64,000 nucleotides of DNA from Pelagibacterales bacterium SAG-MED13 (lineage in GTDB: Bacteria; Pseudomonadota; Alphaproteobacteria; Pelagibacterales; Pelagibacteraceae): positions 1 through 64,000 of the forward strand of contig JACWDK010000002.1 in NCBI GenBank assembly GCA_014654165.1, written 5' to 3'. A program made the translations under genes and the position numbers. This document shows positions 27,889 to 37,369 of the stretch, piece after piece (positions within the stretch are counted from its first letter, which is position 1; each line of letters starts with the position of its first letter). The notes beneath the pieces are model-generated. The model was given only the letters and a program-made list of their open reading frames with translations. It did not search any database and was not told where the DNA came from.

Positions 27889-28713
27889 ATGTCACAACTT
27901 ACTGCCGATGAGATTAAACAATACGATAAAAATGGCTATATTGCTCCAATAAATGTACTTACAAAAGAAGAGGCTCTTCAAGCAAGAAAAGAAATTGAAT
28001 TAATTGAAAAAAGAATGCCTGATGAAATAGATAATTCAGGTAGATATAATGTTCACTTGATTTCTCCAAAATTAGATAAGATAGTTCATAATTCAAATAT
28101 TTTAGATTCAGTTGAAAGTATTATTGGTAAAAATATTTTAGTTTGTAGCACTACTTTATTTATTAAAAATGCTTATCAAGAAGGATTTGTTAGTTACCAT
28201 CAAGATGCAAAATACATTGGGTTAGAACCACATAATTGGGTTACAGCTTGGGTAGCTATTACAGATTCAAATGAAATAAATGGCTGCATGAGAATGTGGC
28301 CTGGATCTCATAAGGATCTTAGAGAACATAATCAGAAATTTAATGAGGGAAATTTATTAACTAGAGGTCAAACAATAGAAAATGTTCCTGAAGACCAAAT
28401 TAAACTAATTGAATTAAAAGCAGGACAAATATCACTTCACCACCCAAGAATAGTTCATGGATCTGGAGTCAACAAAAGTGATGATAGAAGAATAGGTTTT
28501 GTTATACAAAGTTATATTGGCACAAATGTCAAACAAGTTCTTGGAAAAAATGGAGTTCAGATTGCAAGAGGTGTTGATAGATTCAAATATCATGAAGTAA
28601 TTAATAGAACTAAATTTTTGATGAGTGAGGAAGGAATGTTAATAAGAAAAAGAGAAAACGATCACTTAAAAAAAATTTTTTATAATGGTTCAAATAAGAT
28701 TGGAAAATTTTAG
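27889..28713 (+). CDS. Phytanoyl-CoA dioxygenase (PhyH)-family 2OG-Fe(II) oxygenase
   Basis: 274 residues. The Fe(II) motif H-x-D is YHQDAKY (about residue 104), the distal His lies in HHPRIVHGSGVN, and Arg in DDRRIGFVIQSY would bind 2-oxoglutarate. NWVTAWVAITDSNEINGCM is a standard PhyH strand. The family hydroxylates diverse small molecules, including ectoine (EctD); the exact substrate cannot be read here. It starts 1 bp after the dehydrogenase fusion and ends overlapping the convergent cyclophilin gene by 4 bp. Confidence 0.88.
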   Translation: MSQLTADEIKQYDKNGYIAPINVLTKEEALQARKEIELIEKRMPDEIDNSGRYNVHLISPKLDKIVHNSNILDSVESIIGKNILVCSTTLFIKNAYQEGFVSYHQDAKYIGLEPHNWVTAWVAITDSNEINGCMRMWPGSHKDLREHNQKFNEGNLLTRGQTIENVPEDQIKLIELKAGQISLHHPRIVHGSGVNKSDDRRIGFVIQSYIGTNVKQVLGKNGVQIARGVDRFKYHEVINRTKFLMSEEGMLIRKRENDHLKKIFYNGSNKIGKF

Positions 28714-29354
28714 TCTAACATTCTTATAGAATTTATAAAATCTGGCCTTAATACATACTGTGATTTGTCTAAATATTTAATTTTTTTCAGAGCTTCTAGT
28801 CCATAAATTACTTTTCCTATTGGAGTATATTCAGTTTCATATAATGGCTCATCTCTAAGAATTATAAAAAATTGACTATCTTCTGTGTTATACTTTTGTG
28901 TTCTCACTAAGGCAACACTACCTTTCTCAAAGCTGAATGGAGTATCTATTTCTGAGTTTATTGTACCCAATCCAGATTTACCAGTTCCAATCTTTCCATA
29001 ATCTAAATTTCCTTTTTTTCCAAATTCTAAGTCTCCTGCTTGAACAAGTGTATCTTTTATTACCCTGTGAAAAGCGATATTATCATACGCTTCTGACCTA
29101 ACTAATTCCTTAAATCTTTTAACAGCCATAGGTGATATATCAGGATAAAGCTCAATTATAACATTTCCACAGGTAACATTTAATATTGCAATATTTTTCT
29201 TATCGCTAAAATTAATTTTTTGTGGATCATAATTTTTTACAAATAAACATTTGTCCTTTATCAAGAAGAAAGAACCAAACGAAAATATTGCTAAAACTAT
29301 AACAAATGTAAATATTATTTTCTCTGACCTTGATGCTTTTATCTTTTTAATCAT
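28710..29354 (-). CDS. Membrane-anchored cyclophilin-type peptidyl-prolyl isomerase
   Basis: 214 residues: a hydrophobic anchor (about 14-32), then a cyclophilin domain with VIIELYPDISPMAVKRFKEL, NIAFHRVIKDTLVQAGD, the SQFFIIL core and TPIGKVIYGLEALKKI. The domain looks catalytically complete (FHR... and QFFI elements) and faces the periplasm. It overlaps the upstream HExxH protein by 4 bp (ATGA), so they form a two-gene unit. Confidence 0.9.
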   Translation of the reverse strand: MIKKIKASRSEKIIFTFVIVLAIFSFGSFFLIKDKCLFVKNYDPQKINFSDKKNIAILNVTCGNVIIELYPDISPMAVKRFKELVRSEAYDNIAFHRVIKDTLVQAGDLEFGKKGNLDYGKIGTGKSGLGTINSEIDTPFSFEKGSVALVRTQKYNTEDSQFFIILRDEPLYETEYTPIGKVIYGLEALKKIKYLDKSQYVLRPDFINSIRMLD

Positions 29355-30073
29355 AAAATAAAATTTTGATCAATTTTTAAGAGATTAGTTTTGATAAAAT
29401 CTATTTTCTTTTCTAAAATTGGATCAAGATTATTTAAATTTATTCCAATCATTAAATGAGAAAAAACCTCTGCCATATCTTCAGATGCTGTAGATTTTGA
29501 ATATTCAGAAAAAAAGCCTTTAGTGTTGGTATAAGTATCTAATCCTAGTTTATCTGTGCAAGTAGAGCATTCAGCATATTTAAAATCTTTCCCATTGAAA
29601 CTAGACCAAATTTTTTTATCAAATATATCCTTAAAACTATCATTTATAATGTGAAATACCTCGTGATGAATTACTCGTTCAAAATAATTCTTATTAAATT
29701 TGATATCTAGGATTAAAGTTTTCATTATATTATCAGGAATTCCAGCAGTATTAATTTTTGATATAGATAAATCTTCACACAAAACAATATATTTGAGGTT
29801 AATTTTTTTTAGAAAATTTTGATCATATTTATTTAGATGTTTTTGAATTATTTCATATTTCTGATCAAGATCTTTTCTTTTTGAATCATAACAATTTATA
29901 TTATTATCGACTCCTATTGTGAAAGGTTGTTTGGCATACAAATACCTAAGTTCATTTGGAGTTTTGATGTCGTAAATTTCTAAATTGGGAATCTTTATAA
30001 GGTTGTAAATAGTATCAGCTTGAGCTTGGGTAAAAATAAATAAAGATAGTATAATTAATCTAATTAAGCTCAT
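29351..30073 (-). CDS. Exported putative zinc metallopeptidase (HExxH)
   Basis: About 240 residues. A signal peptide (MSLIRLIILSLFIFTQAQA, cleavage before DTIY) favours the ATG at 30071-30073 over the upstream ATG at 30083-30085. The motif HHEVFHIIND (His-Glu-x-x-His) near residue 140 suggests a gluzincin-like zinc site, and ASEDMAEVFSHLM further on supplies a plausible third ligand Glu. A Cys pair STCTDK/YAECST sits between. I do not recognise the family by name. It is co-transcribed with the anchored cyclophilin, hinting at envelope protein quality control. Confidence 0.7.
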   Translation of the reverse strand: MSLIRLIILSLFIFTQAQADTIYNLIKIPNLEIYDIKTPNELRYLYAKQPFTIGVDNNINCYDSKRKDLDQKYEIIQKHLNKYDQNFLKKINLKYIVLCEDLSISKINTAGIPDNIMKTLILDIKFNKNYFERVIHHEVFHIINDSFKDIFDKKIWSSFNGKDFKYAECSTCTDKLGLDTYTNTKGFFSEYSKSTASEDMAEVFSHLMIGINLNNLDPILEKKIDFIKTNLLKIDQNFIL

Positions 30074-30104
30074 AAATTTACACATAGAAGATATTCCAAT
30101 TTAG

Positions 30105-31085
30105 ATGAATGTGATACAGTTTACTGTGAAAAAAAAAAGAAATAAAGATCCAATCCAACCTGTTAGTGGTACCAAAGTTCCAAGGTTTGCTGGACCCTCA
30201 ACTTTTGCAAGATTACCTGAGCTTAGAGATGTGGAAAGCTGTGACGTCGCTATTGTTGGTATTCCATTTGATGCTGGAACTAGTTACAGGCCAGGTGCAA
30301 GATTTGGACCACAAAGTATTAGACAAGCCTCAAGACATTTAAGAACAAATTATCATCCAAGTTATGATGTTGAACCATTTAAAGTGCAACAAGTTGCTGA
30401 TGCAGGAGATATTACTTGTAACCCTTTCAATATTGAGGAGGCAATTAAACAAATAGAGGTAGGAGCAGAAGAATTATTAAATAAAGTAGGTGGAATTATT
30501 AGTCTTGGTGGTGATCATACAATTGCATTTCCATTATTAAAAGCTATTAATAGAATTAATAAAGGTCCAGTAGCACTGGTTCATTTTGATGCTCATCTAG
30601 ATACTTGGGACACTTACTTTGGTGCACCCTATACTCATGGTACGCCATTTAGAAGAGCAAGAGAAGAAAACTTATTTTTGGATGATGCTTCAATGCATGT
30701 CGGTATTAGAGGACCTTTGTACAGTAGAGATGATATCAAAAATGATGAAAGTTTTGGATTTAAAATTATTCACTGTGATGAATTTCAAACTCAAGGAACT
30801 GATAAAATTGCAGAGAGAATAAAAAAAAGAGTTGGAAACAATCCTTTATATTTATCTATTGATATAGATGTTTTAGATCCAGCCTTTGCTCCAGGCACTG
30901 GAACACCTGAAATTGCAGGAATGACTTCAAGGGAAATGGTTAATACCATAAGAGGTTTATCTGGTCTAAATTTAATTTCAGCTGATGTTGTTGAAGTTTC
31001 ACCTGCATATGATCATGCAGAGGTAACTTCACTTGCAGCTGCTACAATTGTTTATGAGCTTACAAATTTATTTGCAAAAAAATAA
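30105..31085 (+). CDS. speB: Agmatinase/guanidino-acid ureohydrolase
   Basis: 326-residue ureohydrolase with all binuclear-Mn motifs: SLGGDHTIAFP, HFDAHLDTWD and SIDIDVLDPAFAPGTGTPE, plus C-terminal DVVEVSPAYDHAE. It removes urea from a guanidino compound; agmatine is the default, but alphaproteobacterial relatives act on guanidinobutyrate or guanidinopropionate, and the QPVSGTKVPRFAG N-terminus is common there. An aldehyde dehydrogenase follows 20 bp later, which fits guanidino/amine catabolism. Only about 31 bp separates it from the divergent metallopeptidase start. Confidence 0.85.
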   Translation: MNVIQFTVKKKRNKDPIQPVSGTKVPRFAGPSTFARLPELRDVESCDVAIVGIPFDAGTSYRPGARFGPQSIRQASRHLRTNYHPSYDVEPFKVQQVADAGDITCNPFNIEEAIKQIEVGAEELLNKVGGIISLGGDHTIAFPLLKAINRINKGPVALVHFDAHLDTWDTYFGAPYTHGTPFRRAREENLFLDDASMHVGIRGPLYSRDDIKNDESFGFKIIHCDEFQTQGTDKIAERIKKRVGNNPLYLSIDIDVLDPAFAPGTGTPEIAGMTSREMVNTIRGLSGLNLISADVVEVSPAYDHAEVTSLAAATIVYELTNLFAKK

Positions 31086-31105
31086 GGAAAGGTTAGGATT
31101 CTGGT

Positions 31106-32539
31106 ATGGAAAATAAAAAAAATTTTTATATTGATGGTAAATGGGTGATACCTAAAAGCAAAGAACACATAAAAGTAATTGATCCTTCTAATGAGAAAGA
31201 ATGTGCTATAATATCATTTGGTAACAAAGAAGATGTTGATATCGCAGTAAAAGCAGCAAAAAAAGCTTATAGCTCATGGTCGTTTTCATCAAAAGATGAA
31301 AGAATAAAATTATTAGAAAAGCTTTATGAAAACTATAAGAAAAGATGGGCAGATATTGCAGAGGCAATTACAATTGAAATGGGTGCACCAAAAGATTTTG
31401 CTACAAAACTTCAAGCCGGAACAGGTGCGGCTCATTTAAAGTCTTTTATAAGATATTTAAAAAATTTTGAATTCGAAAAACCATTGGGCGAACATGCTCC
31501 AAATCAAAGACTAATTTATGAACCAAAAGGAGTTTGTGCGTTAATAACCCCTTGGAATTGGCCAATGAATCAAGTTTGTTTAAAAGTTATGCCAGCGATA
31601 GCATCTGGATGCACGATGGTTCTAAAACCATCCGAACTTGCACCTTTGTCATCAATGATACTTGCTGAACTAATAGATGATACTAAATTTCCAGCAGGAG
31701 TATTCAATTTAGTTAATGGAGATGGAGCTATAACAGGTGATGCATTAACAAGCCATCCAGATATAAATATGATTTCTTTTACAGGGTCAACTAGAGCAGG
31801 TGCTTTGATTTCTCAAAATGCAGCAAAAGATTTTAAAAGAGTAAGTTTAGAATTAGGAGGCAAAGGAGCAAATATTATATTTAAAGATGCTGATCCTGAT
31901 GCAATTGAAAGAGGTGCTTTAAGATGTTTTAGAAATTCTGGTCAATCATGTAATGCTCCGACAAGAATGTTAGTAGAAAAATCAATGTATAGTGAAGCAA
32001 TAGAGAGATTAAAAAAATATACAGAAAATTTTGAAGTAGGTGATCCTAAAAAAGAAGGAGAACATATAGGTCCAGTAATTTCAGAAATTCAATATAATAA
32101 AATTCAATCTTTAATTAAAAAGGGAATAGATGAAGGTGCTAAATTAATTGCAGGTGGTCCTGGAAAACCAAAGGGTTTAGAAAAAGGTTATTTTGTAAAA
32201 CCTACAGTTTTTGCAGATGTTAATAATGATATGGAGGTAGCTAGAACAGAAATCTTTGGACCTGTATTGTCTGTGATACCTTTTGAAACTGAAGAAGAAG
32301 CAATTGAAATAGCTAATGATACACCTTATGGGTTAACTAATTATATTCAAACTAAAGATCCAGAAAAAGTAAAACGAGTTGCAAGAAAGTTAAGATCAGG
32401 AATGGTAGATGTAAATGGAGCTGGTATAGCCGTCGATGCACCTTTTGGTGGTTTTAAACATTCTGGAATTGGTCGAGAGGCAGGGCAACATGGACTCGAC
32501 GAATTTTTAGAAGTAAAATCTGTAGGTGGTTGGAGTTAA
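31106..32539 (+). CDS. Aldehyde dehydrogenase
   Basis: 477 residues of the ALDH family: LITPWNWPMNQ, SFTGSTRAG, catalytic LELGGKGAN (Glu), NSGQSCNAPTRM (Cys) and PFGGFKHSGIGREAG. It probably acts on an aldehyde from amine or guanidino degradation given the ureohydrolase upstream; it is a different paralogue from the enzyme at 15033-16514. Its stop overlaps the convergent argE-like gene by 4 bp. Confidence 0.92.
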   Translation: MENKKNFYIDGKWVIPKSKEHIKVIDPSNEKECAIISFGNKEDVDIAVKAAKKAYSSWSFSSKDERIKLLEKLYENYKKRWADIAEAITIEMGAPKDFATKLQAGTGAAHLKSFIRYLKNFEFEKPLGEHAPNQRLIYEPKGVCALITPWNWPMNQVCLKVMPAIASGCTMVLKPSELAPLSSMILAELIDDTKFPAGVFNLVNGDGAITGDALTSHPDINMISFTGSTRAGALISQNAAKDFKRVSLELGGKGANIIFKDADPDAIERGALRCFRNSGQSCNAPTRMLVEKSMYSEAIERLKKYTENFEVGDPKKEGEHIGPVISEIQYNKIQSLIKKGIDEGAKLIAGGPGKPKGLEKGYFVKPTVFADVNNDMEVARTEIFGPVLSVIPFETEEEAIEIANDTPYGLTNYIQTKDPEKVKRVARKLRSGMVDVNGAGIAVDAPFGGFKHSGIGREAGQHGLDEFLEVKSVGGWS

Positions 32540-33726
32540 TTAATAGTAGATTGTTTTTTTAAATCATTTAGAAATTTTAAACATTTTTTTAATTCATTGA
32601 GTTCTATAAATTCATCTACTTTGTGCGCTTGTTCTATCGAACCTGGGCCACAAACAACTGTACTCATACCAATTTCTTGAAATAACCCAGCCTCTGTTCC
32701 AAAAGATACAACTTCTCTTGAATTATCTCCAGTGAGACTTGAAACTAGCTCGCAAGCTTCAGATTTTTCAACACGATCAAACCCTGTGACCTCTCCTATA
32801 ACTTCTTTTCGAATATTTGATTTAGAAAAAACTTTTTTCATTTCTGGCAAAAGAAAATTATTTGCATATTCATCAATTTTTTTATTTAAGAAAATGCCAT
32901 CTTCTTTTACAACTGGTCTTGTTTCCCAATTAATATGACATTTATCAGCTATAACGTTATGAGCTATACCTCCAAATATTCCTCCTATCTGTAAAGTTGA
33001 AAAAGGAGGATCAAATATAGAATCTTTAGGAGCTCTTTTTTTGAGCTCATCTCTCAATTCAATTAATTTTGATGCATACCTTGCTGCAAACTCAACAGCA
33101 CTAACACCCTTATGTGGGGCAGAGCTATGTCCTGCCAAACCCTCAAAATAAGTTGTATATTCATAGCAACCTTTATGTGCATCTATGATTTTCATTTTTG
33201 TAGGTTCTCCAATAATACAAATACCATTTTCAACATTTCTTTTTTTAAGTTCCTCGATTAGAATTGGTGCTCCTAAGCAAGCAGTTTCTTCATCAAAGGT
33301 AAATGAAAAATGGATGTCTCTATTTAGATTTGTTTTTGCATAAATTGGTGCAAAAGCTAAAGTACATGCCAAAAAACCTTTCATGTCACAAGAACCTCTA
33401 CCATAAAGTTTATTATCCTTAATTGTTGCTTTAAAAGGGTCGGTACTCCAACTTTTAGAAACAGGCACTGTATCTGTATGTCCAGATAGAATTATTGGTT
33501 TAATACCATTTGTTTTTTTTGCCTTAATAGTTGCAAATAGATTTACTCTTTTCTTTTCACTATCAAATGTCTTAAAAGAAGTTGCACCAATTTTATTGAG
33601 TAAATTTTCACAGTAATTAATCAACTCACTATTATCTTCTCCTGAAATAGTCCTAAAACTTATTAGATCTGATAAAATTTTTACAGAATCCTTGTATATT
33701 TCTTTTAAATTAATTTCTGTACTCAT
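32536..33726 (-). CDS. argE: Acetylornithine deacetylase/M20 family peptidase
   Basis: 396 residues. Metal-site motifs LSGHTDTVPV, GRGSCDMKGFLA (bridging Asp), FTFDEETACLGA (catalytic Glu-Glu) and FGTEAGLFQEIG (last His/Glu region, AHKVDEFIEL) are intact; a dimerisation insert lies between. ArgE-type lengths and GLAGHSSAPHKGVSAVE fit. In a cluster with a ureohydrolase it may deacylate arginine-pathway compounds; ArgE itself is the best call, DapE-like activity less likely. Confidence 0.88.
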   Translation of the reverse strand: MSTEINLKEIYKDSVKILSDLISFRTISGEDNSELINYCENLLNKIGATSFKTFDSEKKRVNLFATIKAKKTNGIKPIILSGHTDTVPVSKSWSTDPFKATIKDNKLYGRGSCDMKGFLACTLAFAPIYAKTNLNRDIHFSFTFDEETACLGAPILIEELKKRNVENGICIIGEPTKMKIIDAHKGCYEYTTYFEGLAGHSSAPHKGVSAVEFAARYASKLIELRDELKKRAPKDSIFDPPFSTLQIGGIFGGIAHNVIADKCHINWETRPVVKEDGIFLNKKIDEYANNFLLPEMKKVFSKSNIRKEVIGEVTGFDRVEKSEACELVSSLTGDNSREVVSFGTEAGLFQEIGMSTVVCGPGSIEQAHKVDEFIELNELKKCLKFLNDLKKQSTIN

Positions 33727-33755
33727 TGCTAATAATTAATATAAATACTCCATTT

Positions 33756-34098
33756 ATGAAAGAAGAAATAACATACGATATTTTTGATAAAGTTGACATT
33801 AGAGTAGGAACAGTCATTTCAGTAAAAAAAAATGAAAAAGCTAGAAAACCATCATTAGTAATTGAAGTGGATTTTGGAAAAGAAATTGGCATAAAACAAT
33901 CCTCAGCTCAAATTACTCATTATTACAATGAGGAAAATTTAAAAGGTAAACAAGTTATAGGTGTTTGTAATTTTGCTGAAAAAAAATATTGCTGGAGTGG
34001 TTTCGCAAGTTTTGATTTTAGGTTCAATTGATAAAGAAGGAAAAGTAGTTTTAGTACACCCGTCTCAAAAATCTGAAAATGGTCTTCCTATAGCTTAA
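33756..34098 (+). pseudogene. CsaA/YgjH-like tRNA-binding protein, frameshifted
   Basis: Starting at the ATG 33756 the frame gives ITYDIFDKVDIRVGTVISVKK, then EVDFGKEIGIKQSSAQITHYY and VIGVCNFAE, an OB-fold tRNA-binding protein. In an A8 run (33979-33986) one extra A throws the frame off and it stops early. Dropping one A continues as EKNIAGVVSQVLILGS to a stop at 34096-34098, restoring the usual ~113 residues. The reading frame is intact except for that base, so slippage or a sequencing error is likelier than decay. It is divergent from argE. Confidence 0.85.
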
Positions 34099-34102
34099 TT
34101 TC

Positions 34103-34694
34103 ATGCATCCAGAAATTCTATCAATGGCCTTATTTTGGATAGTAGCAGCATACACCCCGGGTCCAAACAATGTTATAGCTTCTTATTCAGGTTTTAATTT
34201 TGGCATAAAAAAAACATTACCACATATTTTAGGAGTTGCTTTTGGATTTACTTTTCTGATTTTTTTATTAACTATCGGTTTAGTTAATGTTTTCAAAATA
34301 TTTCCTATTATTCAAATTTCTTTAAAATATTTGGGAAGTATATTTCTAGTTTACTTAGCTTATAAAATTTATTTTTCTAAGGTAGATAATGAAAAAAAAA
34401 AATGAGAACCCAGTAAAATTCATTGAAACATTTTTGTTTCAATTTTTAAATCCCAAAGGTGTATTAATTGGAATAATTATTGTTTCTACTTATGTTGAGC
34501 ATGGAGAGAATTATTTGGCATACGCAACCCAAGTTATTTTTTTTGCTTTCCTAGTATCCCTAAGCAGTATCACTTTTTGGACTTTTGTTGGTAAATACTT
34601 AAGGAAATTCGCGACAAATGAGAAATTTATTAAATACTTTAATTGTGTTATGTCACTACTTCTTATTTTAAGCATAATTACTTTTTATATATAA
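34103..34694 (+). pseudogene. LysE/RhtB-family amino-acid exporter, frameshifted
   Basis: The first part (AAYTPGPNNVIASYSGFNFG, LGVAFGFTFLIFL) is the N-terminal half of a LysE translocator, ending at a stop after an A11 run (34392-34402). The second part, in another frame, continues PVKFIETFLFQFLNPKGVLIG with the C-terminal membrane segments. Removing one A gives a continuous ~196-residue protein of the usual length. It would export amino acids or metabolites. It begins 4 bp after the csaA-like gene. Confidence 0.85.
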
Positions 34695-34697
34695 TAC

Positions 34698-37367
34698 ATG
34701 AAACCAGGGACAAAAAATTCATACAATTCATTAACAGATATTAAAATCAATAATAAAGATTTTAAAATTTTTTCATTATCTAAAGCTGAATTAAATGGCT
34801 TAGAGGGGATATCAAAACTTCCAAAATCCTTAAAAGTCTTACTTGAAAACCTTTTAAGATATGAAGATGACCTATCTGTAACTAAAAATCAAATTGAAGC
34901 AATAAAAAATTGGCTCAAAGATAAAAAATCAAAAACTGAAATTGCTTATAGACCTGCAAGAGTTTTACTTCAAGATTACACCGGAATACCTGCTGTAGCA
35001 GATTTAGCTGCGATGAGAGAGGCTGTTAAAGAAAAGAATAAAGATCCAAAAACTATAAATCCACTTTCTGCGGTTGATCTTGTGATTGATCACTCGGTTC
35101 AAGTAGATCAATCAGCAAAATCAGATTCCTTCGATAAGAATGTAGAGATTGAATTTAATAGAAATGGAGAAAGATATTCATTCTTAAAATGGGGGCAACA
35201 AGCATTTGATAATTTTAGAATTGTTCCACCAGGTACAGGAATATGTCATCAAGTAAATTTAGAATATCTATCTAAAGTTGTTTGGTCAGCACAATATAAT
35301 GGCAATGATTATTTATTTCCTGATACTCTTGTTGGCACTGATAGCCACACCACTATGGTTAATGGTTTATCAGTTCTGGGTTGGGGTGTTGGAGGAATTG
35401 AAGCAGAAGCAGGTATGTTAGGTCAACCAATTTCAATGTTAATTCCAGAAGTAATAGGCTTTGAAGTAAAAAATAAAATGCCCGAAGGAACCACAGCAAC
35501 TGATTTAGTTTTAACAGTAGTTAAAATGCTTAGAGATAAAGGTGTTGTAGGTAAATTTGTAGAATTTTATGGGGATGGTTTAAAAAATTTAACATTAGCG
35601 GATAGAGCAACAATTGCAAATATGGCCCCTGAATATGGAGCAACTTGTGGTTTTTTTCCAATTGATGATGAAACTTTAAAGTATCTTAAATTTTCTGGAA
35701 GAGATAATACTACAATTAAAATAGTTGAAGAGTATGCAAAAGCTCAAGGTTTATGGGCTAGTAATGAAATTGAATTTACTGACGCTTTAACTTTAGATAT
35801 GTCAACATTAGTTCCCACAATTTCTGGACCTAAGAGACCTCAAGATAAGGTTTTATTAACAGATGCCGCAAAAAGTTTTAAAGAAAGTTTTAAAGAAATT
35901 ACTAAGAAAAAAGATTTTTCAAACTCTAAAGTAATTGGTACAGACTTTGAGATAAAAGATGGTTCTATCTTAATTGCTGCCATCACATCTTGTACAAATA
36001 CATCTAATCCAAATGTTCTTATTGCAGCAGGCTTATTAGCAAAAAAAGCAGTTGAATTAGGTCTTGAGGTTAAACCCTGGGTCAAAACTTCTTTAGCCCC
36101 AGGCTCTCAAGTGGTTACAGATTATTTAGCAAAGGCAGGTCTAAATGTATACTTAGATAAATTAGGTTTTAATTTAGTTGGATATGGATGTACAACCTGT
36201 ATTGGAAATTCTGGTCCATTAGCAGAAAATATTGTTGAAGCACTTCAAAAAGAAAATATTTATGCAGTATCAGTTTTATCTGGTAATAGAAATTTTGAAG
36301 GAAGAATTTCACCTCATGTCAAAGCTAATTATTTAGCCTCACCCCCACTAGTTGTTGCTTATGCATTAGCTGGTCATATGAATTTTGATTTATATAACGA
36401 TCCTTTAGGTAAAGATAAAAACGGAAAAGAAATTTTTATGAAAGATATTTGGCCATCTAACAAAGAAATTGAGGAAACTTTAAAAACTTCTTTAAGTGCA
36501 GAAATGTTTATTAAAAGGTATTCGAATGTTTCGAAAGGCCCTAAACAGTGGCAGCAAATCAAAACTGAGAAAAGTAGTATTTATAATTGGGAACAAAACT
36601 CAACATATGTAAAAAAACCACCATTCTTTGACAATCTTCCAGATTTACCCGAAGGGTTTAAAGAAATTAAAGATGCAAGACCATTGTTAATCTTAGGGGA
36701 CATGGTTACAACTGACCATATTTCTCCAGCAGGAAACATTCAGAAAGAAAGTCCTACTGGTGAATATTTTATGAAGCATCAAATTTTACCTAAAGATTAT
36801 AATTCCTATGGGTCTAGAAGAGGAAATCATGAAGTTATGATGAGGGGCACATTCGCAAATATTAGAATTAGAAATGAAATGGCTCCTGGAACAGAGGGAG
36901 GATTTACTAAATTATATCCCGATGAAAAAATAATGCCAATTTATGATGCTGTAGTAGAATATAAGAAAAGAGAAACTGATTTAGTTGTAATAGGTGGTAA
37001 AGAATATGGAACAGGCTCATCTCGAGACTGGGCGGCAAAAGGAACTAAGTTACTTGGTGTAAAAGTTGTAATGGCGGAAAGTTTTGAGCGAATACACAGA
37101 TCAAATCTAATTGGGATGGGAATTTTACCTCTACAATTTATAGGAAATATGAATAGATCAAACCTTAAATTAATAGGCTCTGAATTAATTAGTGTAATAG
37201 ATATTGAAAAAGGAATTAATCCATCGGATAAAGTGATGGTTGAGATAAAGTATGCATCTGGTGATGTAAAAAAAATAGAAACATTATGTAGAATAGATAC
37301 TAAAAATGAATTGGAGTATTATAAAAATGGTGGAATACTTCAATATGTATTACGAAATATGATATAA
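34698..37367 (+). CDS. acnA: Aconitate hydratase A
   Basis: 889 residues of the AcnA/IRP type. [4Fe-4S] cysteines: ITSCTNTSN (about residue 432) and YGCTTCIGNSG (about 498 and 501). Other markers: LVGTDSHTTMVNGL and the swivel-domain DMVTTDHISPAGNI, then GKEYGTGSSRDWAAKG. It interconverts citrate and isocitrate, feeding icd upstream in the window. It starts 3 bp after the exporter gene and ends 2 bp before the next ORF. Confidence 0.98.
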   Translation: MKPGTKNSYNSLTDIKINNKDFKIFSLSKAELNGLEGISKLPKSLKVLLENLLRYEDDLSVTKNQIEAIKNWLKDKKSKTEIAYRPARVLLQDYTGIPAVADLAAMREAVKEKNKDPKTINPLSAVDLVIDHSVQVDQSAKSDSFDKNVEIEFNRNGERYSFLKWGQQAFDNFRIVPPGTGICHQVNLEYLSKVVWSAQYNGNDYLFPDTLVGTDSHTTMVNGLSVLGWGVGGIEAEAGMLGQPISMLIPEVIGFEVKNKMPEGTTATDLVLTVVKMLRDKGVVGKFVEFYGDGLKNLTLADRATIANMAPEYGATCGFFPIDDETLKYLKFSGRDNTTIKIVEEYAKAQGLWASNEIEFTDALTLDMSTLVPTISGPKRPQDKVLLTDAAKSFKESFKEITKKKDFSNSKVIGTDFEIKDGSILIAAITSCTNTSNPNVLIAAGLLAKKAVELGLEVKPWVKTSLAPGSQVVTDYLAKAGLNVYLDKLGFNLVGYGCTTCIGNSGPLAENIVEALQKENIYAVSVLSGNRNFEGRISPHVKANYLASPPLVVAYALAGHMNFDLYNDPLGKDKNGKEIFMKDIWPSNKEIEETLKTSLSAEMFIKRYSNVSKGPKQWQQIKTEKSSIYNWEQNSTYVKKPPFFDNLPDLPEGFKEIKDARPLLILGDMVTTDHISPAGNIQKESPTGEYFMKHQILPKDYNSYGSRRGNHEVMMRGTFANIRIRNEMAPGTEGGFTKLYPDEKIMPIYDAVVEYKKRETDLVVIGGKEYGTGSSRDWAAKGTKLLGVKVVMAESFERIHRSNLIGMGILPLQFIGNMNRSNLKLIGSELISVIDIEKGINPSDKVMVEIKYASGDVKKIETLCRIDTKNELEYYKNGGILQYVLRNMI

Positions 37368-37369
37368 AT

